This document shows, one piece after another, positions 9,474 to 17,193 of a stretch of DNA of 64,000 bases. The translations under genes and the position numbers were made by a program. Location of the stretch: contig NZ_JAGGLJ010000001.1 of NCBI RefSeq assembly GCF_017874395.1, positions 116,223 to 180,222 on the forward strand. Reading direction: 5' to 3'. This DNA is from Peptoniphilus stercorisuis. GTDB taxonomy: Bacteria > Bacillota > Clostridia > Tissierellales > Peptoniphilaceae. Position 1 is the stretch's first letter. Every line of letters starts with the position of its first letter. Under the pieces are notes generated by a model. The model worked only from the letters and a program-made list of their open reading frames with translations, did not search any database and was not told the origin of the DNA.

Positions 9474-10079
9474 ATGGAAAACAACAATTTAGAAAATTAT
9501 ATAAAACTTGCAGAAATGTTATCAGAAAGTTATGGAAGTGATTGTGAAGTAATTATATATAATTTAGAAAATACAGCTATTTATATATCTAAAAATAATT
9601 TTACAAATACTGAAATTGGAATGAATCTAAGTGAAGATTTATTAAAAATATTAGAAAAAGATTTAGATAATAAGGGATATAAATCAAACTTTTATTATAC
9701 AAAAGATGGAAAAATAATTAAGGCATCTTTTATGCCAATAAAATTAAAGAAGAAAATTATAGGAAGTATTTTAATAAATTTTAAAACAGAAGAAATAATA
9801 AAAACTCTAAATTATTTAGAAAGTCATTTAGAAAATTATAGAGAGTTTAATGAAAAAGATGAAAATGTAGTGGAAATAGTAGAAAAATTAATAGACAAAA
9901 CTTTGTCAGATGTAAATGTTGAAAAATTAAATAGAAAGGAGAGAATTGAAAAAATTAAGTTAATGAACAATAAGGGTATTTTCAATATGAAGGGCAGTAT
10001 TGACTATGTTGCAAAGAGAATGAATATAAAAAGTGTAACAGTTTATAGTTATATTGATGAGATAGAAAAATCTAAATAA
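9474..10079 (+). CDS. YheO-like PAS-domain transcriptional regulator
   Basis: Putative DNA-binding regulator of 201 aa. The N-terminal half (residues about 5-115) resembles the YheO-like PAS domain, with SYGSDCEVIIYNLEN near residue 20. The C-terminal 50 residues match the helix-turn-helix usually paired with it: RKERIEKIKLMNNKGIFNMKG followed by VAKRMNIKSVTVYSYIDEI. The ligand and targets are unknown; homologues are often near amino-acid or D-amino-acid genes. It has its own short AT-rich upstream region and is followed by about 100 nt without a clear terminator. Confidence 0.78.
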   Translation: MENNNLENYIKLAEMLSESYGSDCEVIIYNLENTAIYISKNNFTNTEIGMNLSEDLLKILEKDLDNKGYKSNFYYTKDGKIIKASFMPIKLKKKIIGSILINFKTEEIIKTLNYLESHLENYREFNEKDENVVEIVEKLIDKTLSDVNVEKLNRKERIEKIKLMNNKGIFNMKGSIDYVAKRMNIKSVTVYSYIDEIEKSK

Positions 10080-10179
10080 ATATATAAAATTTACTTAATT
10101 GCAATATAAATACTTCCTAGATCTGATAAATAGAATATAGAATTTATAATCTTTAGAGGAAAATTAATGGAGGTATAAA

Positions 10180-10716
10180 ATGAGTAAAAATGCTTTTATA
10201 GAAGTGCCATATAACATAGGTTATTTGACAATGGATGAAGATGATTCTAGAAGGCATAAATCAAGATGTATTTATTTAGTGGATAAATATGATTGCAAAA
10301 AATATGAAAGTTGTATAGGAAGTAGTCACTGTCAGTATTATAAAGAAAAAGAAATAAATAAAGAAATAAATGATGAACTTATTCAAAGTGATATTCCAAA
10401 ACAAGAAATGGATAAAAATCTCTATAATGCTACAGTGGGAAAAATGTTTGAAAAATATCGTGAAAATAAATTAAAAAAAGAAAAAACAGAGAAAAAAGAA
10501 AATCAAAATAAACAAATAGATTTTATTGACGATGAATATAGAAAAACAGTAGAAGTTGGAAGTTTAGTAGAAGTAAAATATGTAGAAGATGATTTAGTGG
10601 ATCTATACAAGATAGTTCTAGAAAATGAAGATATTTTAAATAATAAGATAAATGCTAATTCTCCAATAGCAAAAGAGCTATTAGGTAGAGAAATTGGCGA
10701 TAAATTCACACTTTAA
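10180..10716 (+). CDS. Cys4-motif plus GreA/GreB C-terminal-like protein, copy 1 (probably shortened)
   Basis: Unnamed protein of 178 aa. The N-terminal module has RRHKSRC and four cysteines (30, 39, 45, 51; C-x8-C-x5-C-x5-C), a plausible Zn or Fe-S site. A charged helical linker follows (about residues 75-110). Residues about 118-178 resemble the FKBP-like C-terminal domain of GreA/GreB (NSPIAKELLGREIGD). A paralogue with the same cysteine spacing is at 14188. This copy stops at 10714, about 20 residues earlier than the paralogue, and the next 13 in-frame codons (TDRERTILIVDFE) align to the missing tail, so a Lys-to-stop change is likely. ATG has TGGAGGT upstream. Function unknown; a link to RNA polymerase is inference. 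Confidence 0.75.
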   Translation: MSKNAFIEVPYNIGYLTMDEDDSRRHKSRCIYLVDKYDCKKYESCIGSSHCQYYKEKEINKEINDELIQSDIPKQEMDKNLYNATVGKMFEKYRENKLKKEKTEKKENQNKQIDFIDDEYRKTVEVGSLVEVKYVEDDLVDLYKIVLENEDILNNKINANSPIAKELLGREIGDKFTL

Positions 10717-10850
10717 ACTGATAGAGAAAGAACTATTTTAATAGTTGATTTTGAATAAAAAAACAATTTAATTGTATATTTTAAAAGCTAAAAAATGAAT
10801 GTGGAATTTTTAAAATACAAAAGAAAATAAAAAAACATTTTGAAAATCCC

Positions 10851-10879
10851 TTGACAAAAATATCTTTGGCAAGTAAGAT
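10851..10879 (+). promoter_or_regulatory. Sigma-70 type promoter of T-box leader 1
   Basis: TTGACA at 10851, 17-nt spacer, TAAGAT at 10874. Confidence 0.7.
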
Positions 10880-10885
10880 AGGATG

Positions 10886-11152
10886 CAATATCAAAAAAAT
10901 CGAAGAAGCAAAGAGTAAATATATGATTAGATTTTACAGAGAACTGGATTAGGTGAGAGCCAGAATTTCAAAAGTATTTTTGAAGAGAGTTGCAAAGATG
11001 AATGGGACAAAGAATTTCGAGTATCTCATTACGTTATCAAAGCGTTAATTTGAAAGAGTTGTATTTTTAATTTTGTTTAAAAGGAGAAATACAATTAGAG
11101 TGGTACCACGGGTTAATATGCTCGTCTCTTAGTTGAGACGGGCTTTTTTTTA
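10886..11152 (+). ncRNA. T-box leader 1, predicted tRNA-Arg responsive (AGA specifier)
   Basis: The T-box core AGAGTGGTACCACGGG lies at 11097-11112 and is followed by a terminator stem GCTCGTCTC / GAGACGGGC with T-run (11120-11151). Stem I is seen as AGTA at 10914-10917, ACAGAGAA, and GGTGAGAGCC. The GAAN box is at 10982-10985 and the next triplet, AGA at 10986-10988, is the predicted specifier. The AGTA-to-GAAN distance is 65 nt, against 63 and 64 in the other two T-boxes here, whose triplets fit their genes. Alternative triplets farther down (ATC or CTC near 11023, TTC near 11016) fit that spacing badly. It controls the COG2403 gene by transcription attenuation. Confidence 0.85.
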
Positions 11153-11240
11153 TATTAAAAATTAGTTTATACTGCAGATTTTCTAATTTTTAAAGTATTT
11201 AGCAATTATTTTAAAATTAAAAAACATAGGAGATGATTAG

Positions 11241-12605
11241 ATGTATAGCAAGAAAAATATAATAATAATAGGTGCAGCTGGTAGAGATTTCCATAACTTT
11301 AACACTTATTATAGAGATAATGAAAATTATAATGTTGTAGCTTTTACTGCTGCACAAATTCCTGATATAGATAATCGTAAATATCCTTATGAACTAGCAG
11401 GCAAACTTTATAAAGGTGGTATACCAATTTATTCTCAAGATAAGCTAGAAGAACTTATTAAAGAATATAATGTTGATGAATGTGTTTTTTCATATAGTGA
11501 TATAAAATATAAAGATTTAATGAATATAAGTGCAATTGTAAATGAAGCTGGAGCTGATTTTAAACTTCTTGCACCAAATAAGACAATGATAAAAAGCAAT
11601 AAACCTGTAATTTCAGTATGTGCTGTAAGAACAGGATGTGGAAAAAGTCAAACTTCAAGAAAAGTAATAGAAATTTTAATGGAAAAAGGTCTTAAAGTTG
11701 TAGCAATTCGTCACCCAATGCCTTATGGAAAATTAGAAGATCAAATAGTTGAAAGATTTGCAGAAGTATCAGATCTTGAAAAACACAATTGTACTATTGA
11801 AGAAATGGAAGAATATGAGCCTCATATAGTTCGTGGAAATGTAATATATGCAGGAGTGGACTATGAAAAAATCTTAAAAGAAGCAGAAAATGATCCTGAT
11901 GGATGTGATGTTATTCTTTGGGATGGTGGAAATAATGACTTCTCTTTTTATAAACCAGATTTATCACTTACAGTAGTAGATCCCCTTCGTCCAGGAGATG
12001 AAATTAACTATTATCCAGGAGAGGTAAGTTTAAAGTCTGCTGATATTGCAATAATAAATAAAATAGATTCTGCAACAAAAGAGGGAATAGAAATAGTTAC
12101 AGAAAATATTAATAATTTAAATAAAAATGCAAAAATAATAAGTGCTGAATCAAAAATTACAGTTGATAAACCAGAACTTATAAAGGGTAAAAAAGTTTTA
12201 GTTGTAGAAGATGGTCCAACTCTTACACATGGCTGTATGAAAATTGGAGCAGGAACTGTTGCTGCTGAAAGATTTGGAGCATTGGAAATGGTAGATCCAA
12301 GGGAATATACAGTTGGAAAACTTTCTGAAACTTTTGAAATATATAAAGATATTGGAACACTTCTTCCTGCTATGGGATATAGTGAAGAACAACTTAAGGA
12401 CCTTGAAGAGACAATTAATAATACAGATTGTGATTCTGTAATAATTGGAACTCCAATAGATTTATCTAGAATAATAAATATTAATAAGCCAGTTGCAAGG
12501 GTTTATTATGATTTAGATGAAAAGGGAGATTTAAACTTAGAAAGTGTATTAGATGAATTTGTAAAAAAACACAATCTAGAAAAAGTTCTTAGTCACTCTG
12601 CATAA
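11241..12605 (+). CDS. COG2403-type P-loop protein (cyclic 2,3-diphosphoglycerate synthetase-like), function unknown
   Basis: Protein of 454 aa. Residues 1-125 look like a Rossmann domain (IIIIGAAGRDFHNFN at the N-terminus). Residues 125-330 are a P-loop NTPase with Walker A VRTGCGKSQTSRK, and ILWDGGNNDF and IINKIDSA further on, the latter like a GTPase base motif. The family is annotated as predicted GTPase or as homologous to archaeal cyclic 2,3-diphosphoglycerate synthetase; its role in Firmicutes is not established to my knowledge. The gene is alone between a T-box leader and a terminator, so it responds to charging of one tRNA, probably tRNA-Arg. That places it in amino-acid metabolism. 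Confidence 0.8.
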   Translation: MYSKKNIIIIGAAGRDFHNFNTYYRDNENYNVVAFTAAQIPDIDNRKYPYELAGKLYKGGIPIYSQDKLEELIKEYNVDECVFSYSDIKYKDLMNISAIVNEAGADFKLLAPNKTMIKSNKPVISVCAVRTGCGKSQTSRKVIEILMEKGLKVVAIRHPMPYGKLEDQIVERFAEVSDLEKHNCTIEEMEEYEPHIVRGNVIYAGVDYEKILKEAENDPDGCDVILWDGGNNDFSFYKPDLSLTVVDPLRPGDEINYYPGEVSLKSADIAIINKIDSATKEGIEIVTENINNLNKNAKIISAESKITVDKPELIKGKKVLVVEDGPTLTHGCMKIGAGTVAAERFGALEMVDPREYTVGKLSETFEIYKDIGTLLPAMGYSEEQLKDLEETINNTDCDSVIIGTPIDLSRIININKPVARVYYDLDEKGDLNLESVLDEFVKKHNLEKVLSHSA

Positions 12606-12619
12606 TTTGATAATTTTAA

Positions 12620-12645
12620 GAAGATAGCTTAGCTATCTTTTTATT
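12620..12645 (+). terminator. Rho-independent terminator
   Basis: Stem AAGATAGC / GCTATCTT, TTA loop, T-run. Confidence 0.8.
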
Positions 12646-12759
12646 TTATAGACCTAAAAAAATTTATAAAAAAATAGTTTGGGATACTATATTTTAAAAA
12701 AACTTGGGTAAATATTGTTTATCAAAAAAACAATTAATTTATTTAAAGAGGTATATAAA

Positions 12760-14097
12760 ATGAAAAAATTATCAAAAAAAGAATTTATAATGGTTAGTTT
12801 AATGCTCTTTTCTTTTTTCTTTGGAGCAGGAAATTTAATATTTCCACCAATGTCAGGTAAAATGTCTGGAACAAATATGATTATTGTAATGATATGTTTT
12901 GGATTAACTGCAGTAGTTCTTCCAATACTTGGAGTTATAGCTGTTTCAACAACTAAAGGACTTGATAATTTAGCAAGAAGAGTAAGCCCTTTATTTGCAG
13001 TTATTTTTACAGTTTGTATATATCTTTGCATAGGACCATTTCTAGGAATTCCAAGAGCTGGAAGTTTACCTTTTGAAATGACAATAGCACCATATTTACC
13101 AGAAATATTTCCAAGTAGAATAGCACTTTTACTATATACAATAGTATTTTTCTCTATAGTTTATTTTTTATCTTTAAATCCTAAGAAATTAATAGACATA
13201 ATTGGAAAATTTTTAACACCTGCACTACTTATATTAATAGTACTTTTATTTGCAACTTCAATAATAAAGGGACTTCCAAGTGCAAGTAATCCTGTTGGAA
13301 TATATGGAACAAATCCAGGAATACAGGGATTTTTAGATGGATATAATACAATGGATGCAGTAGGAGCTTTAAATTTTGGATTTATAATATATGCAACTAT
13401 TGCAAGTTTTAATATAGGTGATGAAAAACAAGTTTTATCTGTAACTAAAAAAGCAGGAATAATAGCTGGAACACTTCTAATGGTAGTATATTTTATGCTT
13501 GCAATAATTGGAGCAAGAAGTGCAAGTTTATTTCCAGAAAGTAAAAATGGAGCTGCAATATTAAGTAGTGTTTCTGGATATTTATTTGGAGATTTTGGAG
13601 CTATAATAGTAGGACTTATATTTACACTTGCTTGTATTACAATAAGTATTGGTCTTGTAACATCTACTAGTACATTTTTTACAAATTTATTTAAAGAAAA
13701 ATTAAGTTATAAAGTTTGGCTTAGAATATTAATTTTATTAAGTTTATGTCTTGCAAACTTTGGATTAGATATGATATTAAAATACACATCATCTTTAATT
13801 ACTGTAATTTATCCAGTTGCAATAGCATTAATTGCAATGTCACTTTTAAACAAATTTATTGCATCAGATAAATTAGTTTATAGATCAACAGTATATATTG
13901 TGCTTATTATTTCTTTAGTAGATGGATTTAAGGTTTTAAATCTTAAATTACCAGTAATAAATGACTTATTTATGAATTTACCACTAGCAAGTTTAAATCT
14001 AGGTTGGGTAATGCCAGCGATAATTTCTTTTACAATGGCAATGGTATTTTCTAAGACAATGAAAAGTAAAAAAGTATTTGCAAAAGTAGCAAAATAA
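12760..14097 (+). CDS. brnQ: Branched-chain amino acid : cation symporter, copy 1
   Basis: LIVCS-family transporter for leucine, isoleucine and valine (445 aa, about 12 membrane segments). The opening KKEFIMVSLMLFSFFFGAGN and the later FLDGYNTMDAVGALNFG are family hallmarks. An upstream TTG-type extension from 12715 is rejected because AAAGAGGT precedes the ATG at 12760 and the paralogue at 15717 begins at the same residue. The two copies are about two-thirds identical by eye, an old tandem duplication now separated by 1.6 kb. Unlike copy 2 it has no T-box; only a short AT-rich upstream region is present. Confidence 0.92.
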   Translation: MKKLSKKEFIMVSLMLFSFFFGAGNLIFPPMSGKMSGTNMIIVMICFGLTAVVLPILGVIAVSTTKGLDNLARRVSPLFAVIFTVCIYLCIGPFLGIPRAGSLPFEMTIAPYLPEIFPSRIALLLYTIVFFSIVYFLSLNPKKLIDIIGKFLTPALLILIVLLFATSIIKGLPSASNPVGIYGTNPGIQGFLDGYNTMDAVGALNFGFIIYATIASFNIGDEKQVLSVTKKAGIIAGTLLMVVYFMLAIIGARSASLFPESKNGAAILSSVSGYLFGDFGAIIVGLIFTLACITISIGLVTSTSTFFTNLFKEKLSYKVWLRILILLSLCLANFGLDMILKYTSSLITVIYPVAIALIAMSLLNKFIASDKLVYRSTVYIVLIISLVDGFKVLNLKLPVINDLFMNLPLASLNLGWVMPAIISFTMAMVFSKTMKSKKVFAKVAK

Positions 14098-14125
14098 AAA
14101 GAGTATATTTTATATACTCTTTTTA
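14096..14125 (+). terminator. Rho-independent terminator
   Basis: Stem AAAAAGAGTATAT / ATATACTCTTTTT. Confidence 0.8.
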
Positions 14126-14140
14126 TTTTTATTTAAAAGT

Positions 14141-14170
14141 TTGCATTTACCTAATCTTTAGTGATATAAT
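14141..14170 (+). promoter_or_regulatory. Sigma-70 type promoter of Cys4-GreA_C copy 2
   Basis: TTGCAT at 14141, 18-nt spacer, TATAAT at 14165-14170, 18 nt before the GTG start. Confidence 0.55.
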
Positions 14171-14187
14171 CATATTACAGTGGTGAA

Positions 14188-14712
14188 GTGAACAAAAAAA
14201 GAGGAGGGTTTGTATTTAATAAATCTATTGGAAAGGTTCGCTTAAAACACAAAAACCGAAGAAGGCATAAATCTAGATGCATATATATTCTTGAAAAAAG
14301 TGAGTGTAAAATACACGATATATGTAAGACAAGTAGTGGTTGCAAAAATTATACAGAGCGTGAATTAAGCGACTATGAAATTAAGTCTATAATTCAAAAA
14401 GAAAGAATTAGAAAAAGACTAAATGAATTACAAAAGAAGAAAAAGGAAGTTAAAGAAGAAAAACCAAAAATAAATACTGGAATAGATGTGGGGGACACAT
14501 TTGAAATAAAGTACTTAGCAGATGGTTTTATTCAGGAATATGAAATAGTACAGCCAGAAAGAGCAGATTTAATCGAAGGACGAATATCTCATGAAGCACC
14601 ACTTGCTGAAGCAGTAATAGGGCGACAAATTGGGGAAGTTGTTAGATTAAAAACAGGGGAAAATGTTCAATGTAAAATTACAGATTGGACACCATTAGAA
14701 GCAATATTGTAA
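14188..14712 (+). CDS. Cys4-motif plus GreA/GreB C-terminal-like protein, copy 2
   Basis: Full-length paralogue of the protein at 10180 (174 aa). Cysteines 31, 40, 46 and 52 keep the exact C-x8-C-x5-C-x5-C spacing after RRHKSRC; a basic coiled linker (about residues 68-95) leads to a GreA/GreB-like C-terminal domain with HEAPLAEAVIGRQIGEVV and a complete tail CKITDWTPLEAIL. The GreA coiled-coil N-terminal domain that enters the polymerase channel is absent and the Cys module takes its place. The start is GTG at 14188; the N-terminus then aligns in length with copy 1. A strong GAGGAGG inside the first codons has no in-frame start after it. Function unknown. Confidence 0.75.
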   Translation: MNKKRGGFVFNKSIGKVRLKHKNRRRHKSRCIYILEKSECKIHDICKTSSGCKNYTERELSDYEIKSIIQKERIRKRLNELQKKKKEVKEEKPKINTGIDVGDTFEIKYLADGFIQEYEIVQPERADLIEGRISHEAPLAEAVIGRQIGEVVRLKTGENVQCKITDWTPLEAIL

Positions 14713-14713
14713 G

Positions 14714-14740
14714 TGGAGCATTTTATATGCTCCATTTTAA
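14714..14740 (+). terminator. Rho-independent terminator
   Basis: Stem TGGAGCAT / ATGCTCCA followed by TTTT. Confidence 0.7.
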
Positions 14741-14768
14741 TTTGGGTATATAATAAAAAGGAGGGAAT

Positions 14769-15280
14769 ATGCAAAGTTATAATAGTAAAGAAGAATTAAT
14801 AGATGAAATAATAAAACGAAAAGAACTTTTTATAAATGAATTTGAAAGCATTAAAGAAAATGAAAAAGATATAATAATTGATGAAATAGATAGAACCCCT
14901 GCACAGATGATTAGCTATCAACTAGGCTGGATGAATCTAATACTTTTTTGGGAAGATAAAAATAAAAAGGGAATTGATGTAAAAACTCCAAGTAAAGATT
15001 ATAAATGGAATAATCTAGGGGATTATATGAAGATTTTTATAAACAGTATGAAAAATATTCCTTAGAGGGATTAATAGATGAGTTTAATAATAGTGTAGAT
15101 AAAATTATTGATCTTGTTAAAAATTTAAGTGATGAAGAGTTTTTTGAAAGAGACAAAAGACAATGGGCATCTAGTACGAAATCTAATTGGCCAATATGGA
15201 AATGGATACATATAAATACAGTTGCACCTTTTAAAACTTTTAGGACTAAAATAAGAAAATGGAAAAAACTAAAAAATTGA
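14769..15280 (+). pseudogene. ClbS/DfsB family four-helix protein, frameshifted
   Basis: The first frame codes 84 residues of a ClbS/DfsB-type (DUF1706) protein: DRTPAQMISYQLGWMNLILFWED is the usual first half. At about 15022 the reading moves to the next frame, LYEDFYKQYEKYS onward, which runs to TGA at 15278 and holds the second half (LSDEEFFERD...WPIWKWIHINTVAPFKTF). Together they give about 170 aa, the normal family length. Present sequence GGGGATTATATGAA would be restored by one extra T after GAT, so a 1-nt loss in a T-run explains it. It may be a real pseudogene, phase variation in a short homopolymer, or a sequencing error. ATG at 14769 has AAGGAGGG upstream. Confidence 0.8.
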
Positions 15281-15305
15281 TATTTTAAATAATTATCAAA
15301 ATAAC

Positions 15306-15334
15306 TTGACAAAATGATTAATAGAGTATATTAT
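15306..15334 (+). promoter_or_regulatory. Sigma-70 type promoter of T-box leader 2
   Basis: TTGACA at 15306 with TATTAT at 15329 (17-nt spacer); a better TATAAT at 15332 would need a 20-nt spacer. Confidence 0.55.
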
Positions 15335-15341
15335 AATCACA

Positions 15342-15608
15342 ATAATTAAATCCTTTTATAGAGAAAAAGTATGTAGATAAAAGTTTTTACAGAGAGTGGG
15401 CATTTGGTGAGAGCCTATAAAATATAATTTACTGAAAATCATCTCTTAGGAGCAGTCTGAAATAAAAGTAAGGCTTGACGGCTTTGTTTTCCGTTACAAA
15501 AACACAGTATTGATGGATACTTGCTAAGAGCCAATGAAAATTGGAATAAAGGTGGTAACGCGGATATTTCGCCCTTTGTATTTTATAATACAAAGGGCTT
15601 TTTTTTAT
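15342..15608 (+). ncRNA. T-box leader 2, predicted tRNA-Ile responsive (ATC specifier)
   Basis: AGTA at 15368-15371, ACAGAGAGTGGG and GGTGAGAGCC form the stem I landmarks. GAAA at 15434-15437 is followed by ATC at 15438-15440 and a purine, giving an isoleucine specifier. The T-box AAAGGTGGTAACGCGG is at 15548-15563 and the terminator GCCCTTTGTATT / AATACAAAGGGC with T-run at 15571-15606. An Ile specifier agrees with the branched-chain amino acid transporter directly downstream. Confidence 0.92.
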
Positions 15609-15716
15609 TCAAAATCATTTTAATTCACAATTTCTATTTGTACTCTTGCAAGATTTGATCAAGATTATAACTAATGTAAGAAAGTAGTAATTTATGATTG
15701 ATGAAAGGGAGTAAAA

Positions 15717-17054
15717 ATGGAAAAATTATCAAAAAAAGAATTTATAATGGTTAGTTTAATGTTATTTTCACTTTTCTTTGGAGCAGGAAATTTAATATTT
15801 CCACCAATGGCAGGGAAAATGTCTGGAACAAATATGCTTTTAGTAATGATGTTTTTTAGTATAACAGCAGTAGTTCTTCCAGTACTTGGAGTAATAGCAG
15901 TAGCAAAATCAAAAGGACTTGAAAATCTTGCAAGTCGTGTAAATAAAGTTTTTGCAACTGTATTTACTGTATTAATATATCTTTCAATAGGACCTCTTCT
16001 TGGAATACCAAGAGCAGGAAGTGTACCTTTTGAAATGGCAGTAGCACCCTATCTGCCAGAAACTTTTTCAAATAAAATAGCATTACTTATATATACATTA
16101 GTATTTTTTGGAATAGCTTATTGGCTTTCCTTAAATCCAAATAAACTTGTAGAGAGAATGGGAAAAATACTTACACCAACTCTTTTAACTTTAATTTTAT
16201 TTTTATTTGTAGTATCTTTATTTAAAGAAATGCCAAGTTTTACAGCTCCAATTGGGGAATATAGCAAAAATCCTGCAGTAAGTGGATTTTTAGATGGATA
16301 TAATACAATGGATGCTGTTGCTGCACTTAATTTTGGATTTGTAATATATCTTACTATTTCAAAATTTAATATAAGTGATGATAGAAAAATATTATCAATT
16401 GCAACTAAATCAGGAATACTTGCAGGAAGTATATTAATGATTATATATTTAATGCTTGCAATAATAGGTGCAAGAAGTACATCATTATTTCCAAATACTG
16501 CAAATGGAGCAGAGGTATTAAGAGAAGTATCAAAATATTTATTAGGAGATTTTGGAGCAATCCTTGTAGCTGTAATATTTACACTTGCTTGTCTTACTAC
16601 AAGTGTAGGGCTTATTACATCATGTTCAGCTTATTTTACAAATTTATTTAAAAATAGATTATCTTATAGAACTTGGGTGAGAATATGGACATTTTCAAGT
16701 TTAGTCCTTGCAAATTTTGGATTAAATACAATATTAAAATATAGTTTATCACTACTTGTTGTAATATATCCAGTTTCAATAATACTAGTACTATTATCAT
16801 TTTTAGATAAGTATTTAGATGGAAATAAACTTGTATATACTTTGACGATATATGTAACTATGGCGATTTCATTAGTAGATGCCTTTAAAGCATTAAATAT
16901 AAAAGTGCCATTATTATATGATTTATTTATGAAACTTCCCTTTGCAGATTTAAGTCTTGGATGGGTAATACCTGCAATAGTAACTTTTTTAGTAAGTATT
17001 ATCTTGTCAAAAATACTTCAAAGACAAAGAGGATTTGTAGAAAGTGTTGAATAA
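15717..17054 (+). CDS. brnQ: Branched-chain amino acid : cation symporter, copy 2 (T-box controlled)
   Basis: LIVCS-family transporter, 445 aa, collinear with copy 1 at 12760 and carrying the same hallmark segments (FGAGNLIFPPMAGKMSG, GFLDGYNTMDAVAALNFG). It is preceded by the Ile-type T-box, so uptake should rise when tRNA-Ile is uncharged. ATG has AAGGGAG upstream. The 108 nt between the leader terminator and the start hold nothing else clear. Copy 1 lacks this leader, so the two transporters are likely used under different conditions. Confidence 0.93.
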   Translation: MEKLSKKEFIMVSLMLFSLFFGAGNLIFPPMAGKMSGTNMLLVMMFFSITAVVLPVLGVIAVAKSKGLENLASRVNKVFATVFTVLIYLSIGPLLGIPRAGSVPFEMAVAPYLPETFSNKIALLIYTLVFFGIAYWLSLNPNKLVERMGKILTPTLLTLILFLFVVSLFKEMPSFTAPIGEYSKNPAVSGFLDGYNTMDAVAALNFGFVIYLTISKFNISDDRKILSIATKSGILAGSILMIIYLMLAIIGARSTSLFPNTANGAEVLREVSKYLLGDFGAILVAVIFTLACLTTSVGLITSCSAYFTNLFKNRLSYRTWVRIWTFSSLVLANFGLNTILKYSLSLLVVIYPVSIILVLLSFLDKYLDGNKLVYTLTIYVTMAISLVDAFKALNIKVPLLYDLFMKLPFADLSLGWVIPAIVTFLVSIILSKILQRQRGFVESVE

Positions 17055-17056
17055 AT

Positions 17057-17084
17057 TTGACAAAATCTAATATTTATATATAAT
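17057..17084 (+). promoter_or_regulatory. Sigma-70 type promoter of fluoride riboswitch
   Basis: TTGACA at 17057, 16-nt spacer, TATAAT at 17079, starting right after brnQ2. Confidence 0.75.
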
Positions 17085-17089
17085 AATCT

Positions 17090-17171
17090 TGGGAATGAAG
17101 TTTCCCATGGTAACCAAAACCGCGATAATAAGCTAATGACTTCTGCTTTTGCAGAGATCATTGGCTTTTTT
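17090..17171 (+). ncRNA. Fluoride riboswitch (crcB motif)
   Basis: The order of conserved elements matches the fluoride aptamer: GGGAATGAAGTTTCCC (stem with ATG), then AACCGC at 17117-17122 region, then GCTAATGACTTCTGC as the pseudoknot-containing 3' segment. That last segment also forms the 5' half of a terminator, pairing with GCAGAGATCATTGGC before a T-run ending near 17171. This is the usual ON-switch layout in which fluoride binding prevents termination. The downstream antiporter is a known type of partner gene. Confidence 0.9.
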
Positions 17172-17193
17172 TGTGCGCAAAATGGAGGTAATT

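Noticed and set aside
11010..11030. Alternative specifier triplets ATC, CTC or TTC in T-box leader 1
   Set aside because: They lie about 30 nt farther from the AGTA box than the specifier in the two other T-boxes of the window, while AGA at 10986 keeps the spacing.
12715..12759. N-terminal extension of BrnQ copy 1
   Set aside because: AAAGAGGT sits directly before the ATG at 12760 and copy 2 starts at the same residue.
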